64,000 nt of DNA from positions 1,725,001 to 1,789,000 of the forward strand of contig NZ_JACMTR010000002.1 of NCBI RefSeq assembly GCF_014267175.1. Reading direction: 5' to 3'. Below the pieces are notes generated by a model that saw nothing but the letters and a program-made list of their open reading frames with translations, had not been told where the DNA came from and did not search any database. The position numbers were made by a program, and so were the translations under genes. Below, one piece after another: positions 1-9,975 of this stretch (positions are counted from its first letter, which is position 1; the number at the start of each line of letters is the position of its first letter). This stretch comes from Pseudonocardia sp. C8. GTDB lineage: Bacteria > Actinomycetota > Actinomycetes > Mycobacteriales > Pseudonocardiaceae.

Positions 1-2761
<2,761 letters not shown>

Positions 2762-2878
2762 TGACGTGTTGTTCGCATCCACTGTGTGACCCTGAGTCCA
2801 CAACCGTGCCCGTGTCGGGGTGGTTGTGTGGGTTGGTCCCTGCGGGGTTTCTTGTGGGGTTTATTTTTGGATAGTGTT

Positions 2879-2995
2879 GTCGGTGGTTATGGCGGTAGGG
2901 GAACGCCCGGTCCCATTCCGAACCCGGTAGCTAAGCCTTCCAGCGCCGATGGTACTGCACTCGTCAGGGTGTGGGAGAGTAGGTCGCCGCCGACA
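2879..2995 (+). rRNA. rrf: 5S ribosomal RNA
   Basis: A 117-nt segment with complementary ends (GTCGG at 2879 and CCGAC near 2994) and the conserved 5S interior CCATTCCGAACCCGG, followed by GCCGATGGTACTGC and GGGAGAGTAGG. It lies about 118 nt after the 23S 3' end, the normal 16S-23S-5S order. The spacer 2762-2878 holds no tRNA that I can see. Confidence 0.96.
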
Positions 2996-3010
2996 TTCAA
3001 CCTCAGAAGG

Positions 3011-3049
3011 AGCGCCCCGGAACCGGTGAACGGTTCCGGGGCGCTTTTT
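3011..3049 (+). terminator. Rho-independent terminator of the rRNA operon
   Basis: A perfect 15-bp stem (AGCGCCCCGGAACCG, 3011-3025, pairing with 3031-3045) has a 5-nt loop and is followed by a T run at 3045-3049. It sits 15 nt after the 5S gene, so it ends the rRNA transcript. Confidence 0.95.
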
Positions 3050-3130
3050 CGTGTGTCCAGGACCGGGCCGGGCGGGGCGCGCCGGTGCCGGGGCGTGGCT
3101 GACGGCCACTGATGTATGCGGATCGCTCAT

Positions 3131-3140
3131 TTGTATACTT
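3131..3140. promoter_or_regulatory. Candidate GntR/FCD operator (TTGTATACTT)
   Basis: A GTATAC palindrome in an AT-rich patch (TTGTATACTTG) lies 40 nt before the VOC gene whose downstream partner encodes a GntR/FCD repressor. FCD regulators of the VanR type often bind TTGTATACAA-like sites. The pairing with the adjacent regulator is inference. Confidence 0.4.
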
Positions 3141-3179
3141 GTGCTGCCGGAGGGTCCGGCACCGCGTCGAAAGGCCGTC

Positions 3180-3611
3180 ATGAGCACCGCAACGCCCGCC
3201 CGTCCCTGCTTCCACCTCGCGATCCCGGTCGACGACCTCGTGGCGGCCCGCCGCTTCTACGGCGAGGTCCTCGGGCTGTCCGAGGGGCGCTCGTCGGACC
3301 TCTGGGTCGACTGGAACTTCCACGGCCACCAGGTCGTCACGCACGTCGCCCCGCGTTCGACGCTGCCCGCGCACAACCCTGTCGACGGCCACGACGTGCC
3401 CGTCCCGCACTACGGGCTGGTCCTGTCCGTGCCGGCGTTCCACGAGCTCGCGGACCGGCTCCGGTCGGCCGGCACGCGGTTCGTCATCGAGCCGTACCAG
3501 CGGTTCGCCGGCGAGCCGGGGGAGCAGTGGACGATGTTCCTCACCGACCCGGCCGGCAACAACCTCGAGTTCAAGGCGTTCGCCGACGAGTCCCAGATCT
3601 TCGCGAAGTAG
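3180..3611 (+). CDS. VOC-superfamily protein, predicted extradiol-dioxygenase-like (COG3565 type)
   Basis: 143 aa glyoxalase/extradiol-dioxygenase fold. The N-terminal [21 protein letters not shown] repeat and the C-terminal [15 protein letters not shown] segment mark the two halves of the VOC fold; the central [18 protein letters not shown] stretch is typical of the COG3565 group. His and Glu residues suited to metal binding are present near residues 11, 58 and 134. ATG 3180 was chosen because it starts right before the conserved repeat; the open frame upstream runs into the terminator. The next gene, a GntR regulator, starts directly after the stop codon, so the two form an operon. Substrate unknown. 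Confidence 0.85.
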   Translation: MSTATPARPCFHLAIPVDDLVAARRFYGEVLGLSEGRSSDLWVDWNFHGHQVVTHVAPRSTLPAHNPVDGHDVPVPHYGLVLSVPAFHELADRLRSAGTRFVIEPYQRFAGEPGEQWTMFLTDPAGNNLEFKAFADESQIFAK

Positions 3612-4295
3612 ATGCCACCGACCAAGGCCGACGCGATTCACGACGCGCTGCGCGACGACATCGTCGCCGGCCGTCGCGCGCAGGGGTCGGTTCTCGACGA
3701 GGCCGAGCTCGCCTCGACGTTCGGCGCCTCCCGGACCCCGGTCCGGGAGGCGCTGCGCCGCCTGCAGAGCGAGGGCCTGCTCACGACCGGCAGCCGCCGC
3801 CAGATGCGAGTGGTCGACCTGTCCGGGCACCGCAGCGACGCCCAGCGGCGCGAGGTCGCGCTGCTGCGCGTCGCGCTGGAGGGTGCCGCGGCGACCGAGG
3901 CCTGCCGGGTGCACGCCGACACGGATATCGACCCCCTGCGCGTCGCGGTGCTGCGGCAGCGACGGACGGCGGCGACCGGTGACGTCGAGGCGTTCCTCGC
4001 CCTCGACGAGGAGTTCCATCGCGAGCTCGCCGCACTCGCCCGGATGCCGACGCTCTCCCTGCTGCTCGACCAGCTGGGCGCGTTCGTCCGGCTCGCCCGG
4101 CAGGGCGTCCCCACCGACACCGGGCACATGCTCGGGCTCGCCGACGAGCACGAGCGGCTCCTGGACCTGCTCGAACGCCGTGACCCGGCCACGCTGCGGG
4201 AGGCGCTGGCCGCCCACATCGACGACGTCGGACCACGCGGCGCTGCTCCGAACGGGGGTCGGGTGGAACCGGACGGGCCCGGTGTACGACAGTGA
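3612..4295 (+). CDS. GntR-family transcriptional regulator (FCD subfamily)
   Basis: 227 aa. Residues about 1-70 form the winged helix (LADTFGASRTPVREALRRLQSEGLL pattern: ELASTFGASRTPVREALRRL), and residues about 85-215 form an all-helical FCD ligand domain with the EFHRELAALA metal-binding helix. The ATG at 3612 abuts the stop of the VOC gene, which suggests coupled translation and a local repressor of that gene acting at the candidate site near 3131. Effector unknown; aromatic or organic acids are usual for the subfamily. Confidence 0.9.
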   Translation: MPPTKADAIHDALRDDIVAGRRAQGSVLDEAELASTFGASRTPVREALRRLQSEGLLTTGSRRQMRVVDLSGHRSDAQRREVALLRVALEGAAATEACRVHADTDIDPLRVAVLRQRRTAATGDVEAFLALDEEFHRELAALARMPTLSLLLDQLGAFVRLARQGVPTDTGHMLGLADEHERLLDLLERRDPATLREALAAHIDDVGPRGAAPNGGRVEPDGPGVRQ

Positions 4296-4299
4296 GGGC

Positions 4300-4695
4300 A
4301 TGACCTGTCAGCAGTGCCGCGAGGTGGTGTCCGCGTCCCTGGACGGTGAGGCGGGCGCCGCCGATCGGGCCGCCGCGGCCGCCCACCTCGAGGGGTGCCC
4401 GGCATGCCGCGCCTACGCGGAGGGAGCCGAGCGGGTCGGCCGGCTCGCCCGGGTCGGGCCCGCGGAGCAGGTGCCCGACATCGCGGGGGCGCTGCTGGCC
4501 TCCCTCGGGATCTCCGCGCCGGAGCCGGTCGATGCGCCTCCGGCACCGCCCGCGCTGAGCTGCCTGCCCGGCGGCTGCTGCGGCAGCGCCTCGGCCGACA
4601 CCGCGACGACCCGGTCGGCGTGCGGCTGCCCGTCCACCTGCGGCTGCGGCTGCCAGGACGGCGCACCCTGCCGCTGCGGCACCCGGGCAGCCTGA
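4300..4695 (+). CDS. Zinc-finger (zf-HC2) anti-sigma-like protein with cysteine-rich tail
   Basis: 131 aa. The N-terminus reads MTCQQCREVVSASLDGE and then HLEGCPACRAY, the H-x3-C-x2-C pattern of zf-HC2 anti-sigma domains. There is no transmembrane segment and no adjacent sigma factor. The last 45 residues contain about eleven Cys in CC, CGC and CxC arrangements (CGCPSTCGCGCQDGAPCRCG), resembling a metal-binding tail rather than a sigma-inhibitor. It starts 4 nt after the GntR stop. A metal or redox sensing role is inference. Confidence 0.7.
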   Translation: MTCQQCREVVSASLDGEAGAADRAAAAAHLEGCPACRAYAEGAERVGRLARVGPAEQVPDIAGALLASLGISAPEPVDAPPAPPALSCLPGGCCGSASADTATTRSACGCPSTCGCGCQDGAPCRCGTRAA

Positions 4696-4859
4696 CCGCG
4701 TCGACCGTGCTGCGTGACCGCGTCGACCGCGCCGCGTGACCGCGACGACCGGGCCGCCTGACCGCGACCACCGGGCCGCTCGGCGCCGCCCGGGTTCCCG
4801 GGCCGCGCACCGGCGTGATGGGATGCGTGTCGTCCCGGCGAGGAGCGGATGAGGACCCC

Positions 4860-5354
4860 ATGAGCGAGCGCCGCCCCTCCGGCCCGGTAGCCACGGCCGA
4901 GCTGGAGAAGGAGCTGACCCGGATCGCCTGGCGCGTGGAGCGCTGGATCGACCCGGGCCCGTCCGCGGTGGTGGCCGGCGCCGCGTCCGCCGCGGTGGCG
5001 GCGTCGCTGCTCATGCCGTGGTCGGACCCGTTCACCGGCTGGCAGGTGCTCACCGGCCAGGCCGGCCTGGGCCCGCTCCCGCGGCTGTTCGCTCTGGTCA
5101 CCATCACCGGCCTGGTCGTGTCCGCGCTGGCGTTGCTGACCCGGTTCTGGCCACTGGCCTGGGCGGCGACGACGGTCTCGGCGGCCGGCACCGTCACCGG
5201 GCTGTGGGCCGTCTGGTCGCGGCAGACCGGGACGGCCGACGCCGACATCGGGCCCGGGCTGGTCGTCGCCGTGATCGGGTTCTGCGTCCTGCTCGTCACC
5301 TGGGTGCGGATCCTGCTGACCGCCTGTCCGCGGGACGGCGCCCCGCCGGCCTGA
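4860..5354 (+). CDS. Actinobacterial membrane protein of unknown function
   Basis: 164 aa from ATG 4860, preceded by a GAGGA ribosome site. After a soluble N-terminus of about 40 residues there are four hydrophobic segments, near residues 40-58, 78-98, 105-125 and 138-158. This resembles the conserved four-helix membrane proteins of mycobacteria and Pseudonocardia with no assigned function. No neighbour gives a functional clue; it lies between the Cys-rich protein and a convergent TetR gene. Confidence 0.75.
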   Translation: MSERRPSGPVATAELEKELTRIAWRVERWIDPGPSAVVAGAASAAVAASLLMPWSDPFTGWQVLTGQAGLGPLPRLFALVTITGLVVSALALLTRFWPLAWAATTVSAAGTVTGLWAVWSRQTGTADADIGPGLVVAVIGFCVLLVTWVRILLTACPRDGAPPA

Positions 5355-5406
5355 CCACGCGTCGCCCGGCAGGCGCTCGGAGGGCCCATTTGCGCGCCCG
5401 GGAGGC

Positions 5407-6054
5407 TCACCGGCCGCCGCGGGAGGCGGCGTCGGCGAGCCGGGTCCAGGTCGTGACGAGCCACGCCTCGTAGGTCTGGTCGTCCCAGCCGGTGGTCCGG
5501 TCCAGCAGAAGGTAGGTCTCGGCCTGGCCCAGGACGGACCCGGTGTCGGCGAGCCAGTCGATCTCGGCGTCCGCCGGGAGCAGCCCGTCCGCGGCCATGT
5601 TGCGCCAGAAGCCGTCGAGGGCCCGGCGCGTCTGGTCCCGGGCTGCCTCCGCGCGGGCGGCGATCTCGGGTTCGAGGGCTTCGGCCTGCTGGGCGACGCG
5701 GAGCAGCGGCCCGGACCGGGCCATGAGCCAGGCGGTGATCCTGGCCATCTCCCGTATCCGGTCGGCGCGGCCCGGCGCGGTCATCGCGGCCCGGAACCAG
5801 TCCCGGTCGGGGACGGCGATGTCCCGGGTGTCGCCGCCGATCGCCACGTCGAGACACCGCTGCAGGAGTGCGACCTTCGTGGCGAACCGGACGTACACCG
5901 TGCGGGGGGCGACACCGGCCCGGGCCGCGACGTCGGCGAGCGTGGTGGCGACGTAGCCCCGTTCGACGAACAGCTCGGTCGCCGCGCGGACCAGCCGTGA
6001 CTCGGTGTCGGCGCGCCTGGCGGCGCGCAGGTCTCGGTTGACTTCTCCCGCCAT
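5407..6054 (-). CDS. TetR-family regulator, divergent from a VOC gene
   Basis: 215 aa. Residues about 12-60 are a TetR helix-turn-helix (ATELFVERGYVATTLADVAARAGVAPRTVYVRFATKVALL); the C-terminal ligand domain is not diagnostic. The ATG lies 4 nt from a 36-bp imperfect palindrome (6058-6093) that also covers the start region of the divergent VOC gene. Autoregulation and control of that gene are therefore likely. Ligand unknown. Confidence 0.9.
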   Translation of the reverse strand: MAGEVNRDLRAARRADTESRLVRAATELFVERGYVATTLADVAARAGVAPRTVYVRFATKVALLQRCLDVAIGGDTRDIAVPDRDWFRAAMTAPGRADRIREMARITAWLMARSGPLLRVAQQAEALEPEIAARAEAARDQTRRALDGFWRNMAADGLLPADAEIDWLADTGSVLGQAETYLLLDRTTGWDDQTYEAWLVTTWTRLADAASRGGR

Positions 6055-6057
6055 GAG

Positions 6058-6093
6058 TTGCAGTATAGCTGCATAAATGCAGTTTCACTGCAA
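6058..6093. promoter_or_regulatory. TetR operator, nested palindrome between tetR and VOC gene
   Basis: The outer arms TTGCAGT (6058-6064) and ACTGCAA (6087-6093) enclose an inner palindrome CTGCAT-AA-ATGCAG (6069-6082). The two 16-nt halves, TTGCAGTATAGCTGCA and the inverse of TGCAGTTTCACTGCAA, match at 13 of 16 positions. The site is AT-rich within GC-rich DNA and fills the divergent promoter. Confidence 0.75.
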
Positions 6094-6109
6094 ATTCCTG
6101 GAGGTCCCC

Positions 6110-6574
6110 GTGAGCGACGTCCCTCGCCTCGACGGCATCCACCACCTGAAACTGCCCGTCGCCGACCTCCGGCGTTCCCTGGCGTGGTACCGCGCCCACC
6201 TGGGTTACGAGCCGATGATGGAGTTCGTGGAGGACGGCGTCCTGATGGGTGTGGCGATGGCCCATCCCGCGGGCGGGCCCGATCTGGCACTCCGGTGTGA
6301 CCCGGAGCGGGCTGCGGCCGCCGCCGGGTTCGACTACTTCGCCATCGGCGTGCCCGGAAAGGACGCCCTCGAGGCGCTCGCCGCCCACCTCGACGGCCAC
6401 GACGTCGCCCACGCCGGCGTGCACCGCACACAGGTCGGCTGGATCCTGCCGGGGGTTCACGACCCGGACGGGCACGAGGTGCGGTTCTACACCGTGCCGC
6501 TCGAGCGGCCCGCCGGAACCGCCGGGCCGGGCATCGGGCACGATCTCCGCCCGGCCGTCGACGTGCCGTCGTGA
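6110..6574 (+). CDS. VOC family protein (glyoxalase-like)
   Basis: 154 aa from GTG 6110, which has a GGAGG site 6-10 nt upstream; the ATG at 6077 lies inside the operator and is rejected. GIHHLKLPVADLRRSLAWYRAHLGY forms the first beta-alpha-beta unit, and HDPDGHEVRFYTV carries the C-terminal metal-site Glu. Divergent TetR control suggests an inducible role in detoxification or ring cleavage; substrate unknown. Confidence 0.85.
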   Translation: MSDVPRLDGIHHLKLPVADLRRSLAWYRAHLGYEPMMEFVEDGVLMGVAMAHPAGGPDLALRCDPERAAAAAGFDYFAIGVPGKDALEALAAHLDGHDVAHAGVHRTQVGWILPGVHDPDGHEVRFYTVPLERPAGTAGPGIGHDLRPAVDVPS

Positions 6575-6632
6575 CCGCCGGCGCCCGGGACCCGTCCGGC
6601 GTCGGCGCGAGCGCTGGGCCCGCGTTGCAACC

Positions 6633-6659
6633 AAAACATACATGCTGTATGTATGTTTT
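6633..6659. promoter_or_regulatory. Perfect palindromic operator abutting a start codon
   Basis: Two perfect 11-nt arms, AAAACATACAT (6633-6643) and ATGTATGTTTT (6649-6659), are separated by 5 nt. The right arm ends at the base before ATG 6660, leaving no room for a Shine-Dalgarno site. The likely binder is the TetR protein encoded by the second gene of the operon. Confidence 0.8.
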
Positions 6660-7547
6660 ATGGCGTTCAGCGATGCACTGGGCACGGAACGAGAGGTCGT
6701 GCTCGCCGGCGGCCGGATCCGGTACCGGGAGCGGGGTGAGGGGCCGCCGGTCGTGTTCGTGCACGGCCTGCTCGCCAACGCCGACCTGTGGCGGGACGTC
6801 GTGCCGGGGCTCGCCGCGACCGGGCTGCGTTGCGTGGCACCGGACTGGCCCTTCGGGGCGCACACCGTCCCGGTCCCGGACGCCGACCTGAGCCCGCCGG
6901 GCGCGGCCGCGCTGATCGGGGAGTTCCTCGAGCGCACGGACCTGCGCGAGGTCACGCTCGTCGCGAACGACACCGGCGGGGCGATCGTGCAGATCCTCAT
7001 GGCGTCCCGGCCGGAACGCGTCGCACGGGTCGTCCTGACACCCTCGGACTCGTTCGAGCGGTTCTTCCCGCCGCTGTTCGGCTACCTGCCGCACCTGGCG
7101 CGGGTGCCCGGGACGGTCGAGCTGTTGCTCCGGGCGATCGCGGTTCCGGCACTCGCGCGGTTGCCGTTCGCGTTCGGCGGGCTTGCCCGTACCCGGCTGC
7201 CGGACGACCTGATCGCGGGGGTGACCGTGCCCGGACGCCGGGACCCCGCGGTGCGCGACGACCTGCGTCGCTTCCTGCGCGGGGTGGATCGGCGGCACAC
7301 CATCGCCGCGGCACGGGCGCTGTCCGGCTTCGACCGCCCCGTCCTGCTGGTGTGGGCGGTGGAGGACCGGATCTTCCCGATCTCGCTGGCGCACCGGCTC
7401 GCCGGGCTGCTGCCCCGGGCCCGGATCGTGGCCGTCCACCGATCCCGTACGTTCGTCCCGATCGACCGGCCGGACCGGCTGATCGAGGAGATCCGGGAGT
7501 TCGTGCGTGCCGAACGAGTCGACGTCACCGAGGCGGACCCAGGCTGA
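6660..7547 (+). CDS. Alpha/beta-fold hydrolase with Asp at the nucleophile elbow
   Basis: 295 aa. The oxyanion-loop motif VVFVHGLLANADLWRDV and an elbow reading VANDTGGAI are visible: Asp replaces the usual Ser, as in haloalkane dehalogenases and related dehalogenase-like hydrolases. The expected C-terminal catalytic His is not obvious (VHRSRTFVPIDRP instead of GHxxxxE). Start: ATG 6660 directly follows the palindromic operator; an in-frame ATG at 6642 lies inside it. No Shine-Dalgarno site is present, so leaderless translation is plausible. The tetR gene overlaps its 3' end by 41 nt, so the two form an autoregulated operon. Substrate unknown. Confidence 0.8.
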   Translation: MAFSDALGTEREVVLAGGRIRYRERGEGPPVVFVHGLLANADLWRDVVPGLAATGLRCVAPDWPFGAHTVPVPDADLSPPGAAALIGEFLERTDLREVTLVANDTGGAIVQILMASRPERVARVVLTPSDSFERFFPPLFGYLPHLARVPGTVELLLRAIAVPALARLPFAFGGLARTRLPDDLIAGVTVPGRRDPAVRDDLRRFLRGVDRRHTIAAARALSGFDRPVLLVWAVEDRIFPISLAHRLAGLLPRARIVAVHRSRTFVPIDRPDRLIEEIREFVRAERVDVTEADPG

Positions 7548-8130
7548 CCGCCGCCGGGCGACCCGGGACGCCCTGCTCGCCGCCGGACGGCGCCTGTTCG
7601 CCGAGCGCGGCGTCGGCGCGGTCGCGGCGGCCGAGCTGGTCGAGGCCGCGGGAGTCACCCGCGGGGCGCTCTACCATCACTTCGACGACAAGAACGACCT
7701 GTTCCGGGCGGTGTTCGAGGGCATCGAGCGGGACCTGCGTGACGAGTTCACCGCGCGTGCGGACGCGGCCGGCTCGGCCGTCGAGGGCCTGGTCACCGCG
7801 GTCGGGTGGTTCCTCGACGCCTGCGAGCGCCCCGAGGTCCACCGGATCTGCCTGCTCGACGCGCCGGCCGTGCTCGGGTGGGAGCGGTGGCGCGCGATCG
7901 AGCGTGAGCATGCCCTCGGTGCCCTGACCGAGCGGCTCGGCGCGGCCGCCGCGGAGACCGGTACCGAGTTGCCCGGGCCGGTGGACGTCGTCGCGTCGCT
8001 GCTGTTCAGCGCGGTGATCGAGGCCGCGCTGGCGATCGGGCACGCCGCCGACCCGGCTGCCGAGCGCGCCCGGGTCGAGCCGGCGCTGTACGGGCTGGCG
8101 GCGCGCACGCTGGGGATCCGCCCCGGCTGA
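7507..8130 (+). CDS. TetR-family regulator
   Basis: 207 aa from GTG 7507. The helix-turn-helix spans about residues 15-65 (GRRLFAERGVGAVAAAELVEAAGVTRGALYHHFDDKNDLF). It overlaps the end of the alpha/beta hydrolase gene and presumably represses the pair through the 27-bp palindrome at 6633-6659. The C-terminal domain, with conserved LLDAPAVLGWERWRAIE, resembles TetR proteins with the TetR_C_33-type ligand pocket. Confidence 0.9.
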   Translation: MPNESTSPRRTQADRRRATRDALLAAGRRLFAERGVGAVAAAELVEAAGVTRGALYHHFDDKNDLFRAVFEGIERDLRDEFTARADAAGSAVEGLVTAVGWFLDACERPEVHRICLLDAPAVLGWERWRAIEREHALGALTERLGAAAAETGTELPGPVDVVASLLFSAVIEAALAIGHAADPAAERARVEPALYGLAARTLGIRPG

Positions 8131-8151
8131 GCGAGCGCTACGCTCCGCCCC

Positions 8152-9021
8152 GTGGCAGCGCAGCTGATGCCGGCGGCGTTCTTCGGGCACGGCAACCCGA
8201 TGAACGCGCTCGCGACGAACCGGTACACCACCGCCTGGCGGGCGTTCGGCGCGGCCGTGCCCCGCCCGCGGGCGATCCTGGTGATCTCCGCGCACTGGTA
8301 CGTCAACGCGACCGCGGTGACCACGATGCCGCGGCCGCGCACCATCCACGACTTCTTCGGCTTCCCGCAGGAGCTGTTCGACGTCCGCTACCCCGCACCC
8401 GGCCTGCCCGAGCTGTACGACGAGGTCGCCGAGATCGCGAAGCCGACCTGGGTCGGGGCGGACGTCGACAGCTGGGGCATCGATCACGGCACCTGGTCGG
8501 TGCTGGTGCACGCCTTCCCGGACGCGTCGATCCCGGTCGTGCAGCTCTCGATCAACGCCGAGAAGCCGCTCGACTACCACCTCGATCTCGGGGCCAAGCT
8601 GGCCCGGCTGCGCGAGACCGGGGTCCTCGTCGTGGCCAGCGGCAACGTCGTCCACAACCTGGGCGGGCTGGACCGCACGCGGCCGGACAGCGGCTTCGAC
8701 TGGGCCGAGCGGTTCGACGAGGCGGCCCGCGAGGTCATGCTCGGCGCCCCGGCGGAGTTCGCGACCCTGGACCGGCACCGCGACTACCGGCTCGCCGTCC
8801 CGACCGCGGACCACTTCGTGCCGGCGCTGTACCTGGCCGGGGTGGCCTCGGCGGACCCCGGCGGCGGCGCGCCGGAGGTTCTGGTCGACGGCTACGCCTA
8901 CGGCTCGCTGTCGATGACCGCCTACACCCTGGGCCTGTCGTGCCCGGAGGTCCCGGGCGCCGAGACGGGGACGGCCCCCGCGCTGCCGGACGGGCCGCCG
9001 CCGGAGTCGTCGAACATCTGA
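8152..9021 (+). CDS. ygiD: 4,5-DOPA dioxygenase extradiol (YgiD/LigB superfamily)
   Basis: 289 aa from GTG 8152. The class III extradiol dioxygenase signature is present: AAFFGHGNPMNAL at the N-terminus (metal His), ISAHWYVN near residue 45, WGIDHGTWSVLVHAFP near 110 and a C-terminal DHFVPALYLAG (His). Fe or Zn would be bound by these His residues. The family opens DOPA or other catechols; YgiD of E. coli is the best-known relative. It stands alone 21 nt after tetR, so cotranscription with that operon is possible. Confidence 0.88.
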   Translation: MAAQLMPAAFFGHGNPMNALATNRYTTAWRAFGAAVPRPRAILVISAHWYVNATAVTTMPRPRTIHDFFGFPQELFDVRYPAPGLPELYDEVAEIAKPTWVGADVDSWGIDHGTWSVLVHAFPDASIPVVQLSINAEKPLDYHLDLGAKLARLRETGVLVVASGNVVHNLGGLDRTRPDSGFDWAERFDEAAREVMLGAPAEFATLDRHRDYRLAVPTADHFVPALYLAGVASADPGGGAPEVLVDGYAYGSLSMTAYTLGLSCPEVPGAETGTAPALPDGPPPESSNI

Positions 9022-9028
9022 CCCGCGC

Positions 9029-9475
9029 TCACGCCCTGGACCCCGCCGACGCCGCGATCACCCGGTCGAGCACGGCACGCAGGTCCTCCAGCTCGGACAG
9101 CGGCATGCCGAGCCGGTCCACGATCGCGGGCGGGATCGCCTCGGCCCGCTCGCGCAGGGCCCGGCCCTCGTCGGTCAGCGTGACCGCGAGCGTCCGCTCG
9201 TTACCGGGCACCCGGCGGCGATCCACCAGCCCGGCCGCCTCGAGGCGCTTGAGCAGCGGCGACAGCGTGCCCGGGTCCAGCGCGAGCACCTGGGCCAGCT
9301 CGCCGACCGAACGCGGCGCGCGCTCCCACAGCGCCAGCAGCACCAGGTACTGCGGGTGGGTGAGCCCCATCGGCTCGAGCAGCGGCCGGTACAGCGCGAT
9401 CACGTTCCGGGCGGCGACGGCCAGCCCGAAGCAGACCTGGCGGTCCAGCCGGAGCAGGTCGGGGTCGGTGTCCAC
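9029..9475 (-). CDS. MarR-family regulator, OhrR-like
   Basis: 148 aa from GTG 9475. The sequence LDRQVCFGLAVAARNVIALYRP carries the N-terminal Cys that senses organic hydroperoxides in OhrR, followed by the MarR winged helix (LAQVLALDPGTLSPLLKRLEAAGLV). No ohr peroxidase gene is adjacent; the divergent gene encodes a DUF5313 membrane protein. A palindrome TTGGTGCACCAA lies 20 nt upstream. The redox-sensing role is inferred from the Cys position. Confidence 0.85.
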   Translation of the reverse strand: MDTDPDLLRLDRQVCFGLAVAARNVIALYRPLLEPMGLTHPQYLVLLALWERAPRSVGELAQVLALDPGTLSPLLKRLEAAGLVDRRRVPGNERTLAVTLTDEGRALRERAEAIPPAIVDRLGMPLSELEDLRAVLDRVIAASAGSRA

Positions 9476-9494
9476 GACCCGGTATCGTACATTG

Positions 9495-9506
9495 TTGGTG
9501 CACCAA
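9495..9506. promoter_or_regulatory. Palindrome TTGGTGCACCAA between marR and DUF5313 gene
   Basis: A perfect 12-bp palindrome lies in the 48-nt divergent promoter, 20 nt from the marR start and 18 nt from the DUF5313 start. Its placement suits a MarR operator. Confidence 0.55.
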
Positions 9507-9523
9507 GAATTGGGAGGCCAACC

Positions 9524-9916
9524 GTGGACGCACCGATCCGGCCGAATCCGCTGCGCTGGCTGCTGTACGTCTTCGGTGCCGGCCTGCCGGCCCGGCACCG
9601 CACCTGGGTGCTGCACGACGTGACCGCGCCGACCTGGCGGCTGCGCCATCTCGTGCGGGTCACCGTGCAGCTGGCGCCGATCGGCGTCGCGCTGTACCTG
9701 CTGATCCCGGGCCCGGCGCACGTCAAGGCGCTCTCGGTGCTCGCGGGCGCGCTGCTGGGCTACTTCTACTCGCTGGCGTACATGCAGGAGTCGGCCGAGC
9801 ACCGGGTCGCGAAGGCCGGCTACCCCGTCGGGTCCGCCGCGGCCGTCCGCGCCGAGGCGGAGGAGGGCGGCCGCGCCGCCGCGCGGGAGCGGTACGCGCG
9901 CCGCTGGAGGGGCTGA
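9524..9916 (+). CDS. DUF5313 family membrane protein
   Basis: 130 aa from GTG 9524 with GGGAGG upstream. The sequence PNPLRWLLYVFGAGLPARHRTWVLHDVT followed by a hydrophobic LAPIGVALYLLIPG and LAGALLGYFYSLAYMQESAEHRVAKAGYP is the DUF5313 pattern seen in mycobacteria and Pseudonocardiaceae. Two transmembrane segments are visible near residues 48-65 and 73-92. Function unknown. Confidence 0.85.
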   Translation: MDAPIRPNPLRWLLYVFGAGLPARHRTWVLHDVTAPTWRLRHLVRVTVQLAPIGVALYLLIPGPAHVKALSVLAGALLGYFYSLAYMQESAEHRVAKAGYPVGSAAAVRAEAEEGGRAAARERYARRWRG

Positions 9917-9918
9917 CA

Positions 9919-9964
9919 GTCGGTCGAGCTTTCACTATTCTGTCGACCGACAAGAATGTGAAAG
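9919..9964. promoter_or_regulatory. Two overlapping inverted repeats upstream of the kynurenine operon
   Basis: GTCGGTCGA (9919-9927) pairs with TCGACCGAC (9943-9951), and CTTTCAC (9929-9935) pairs with GTGAAAG (9958-9964). Both sit within 57 nt of the kynU start and are AT-enriched. The PaaX-family protein of the operon or a distant regulator could bind here; which one is not determined. Confidence 0.5.
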
Positions 9965-9975
9965 GGAGGCCCGGG

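Noticed and set aside
2762..2878. A possible tRNA in the 23S-5S spacer
   Set aside because: No cloverleaf or T-loop GGTTCRANYCC sequence could be found.
3638..7000. A 1120-codon leftward open frame
   Set aside because: Arg/Ser/Pro-rich low-complexity shadow of high-GC codons; it crosses well supported genes on both strands and has no domain.
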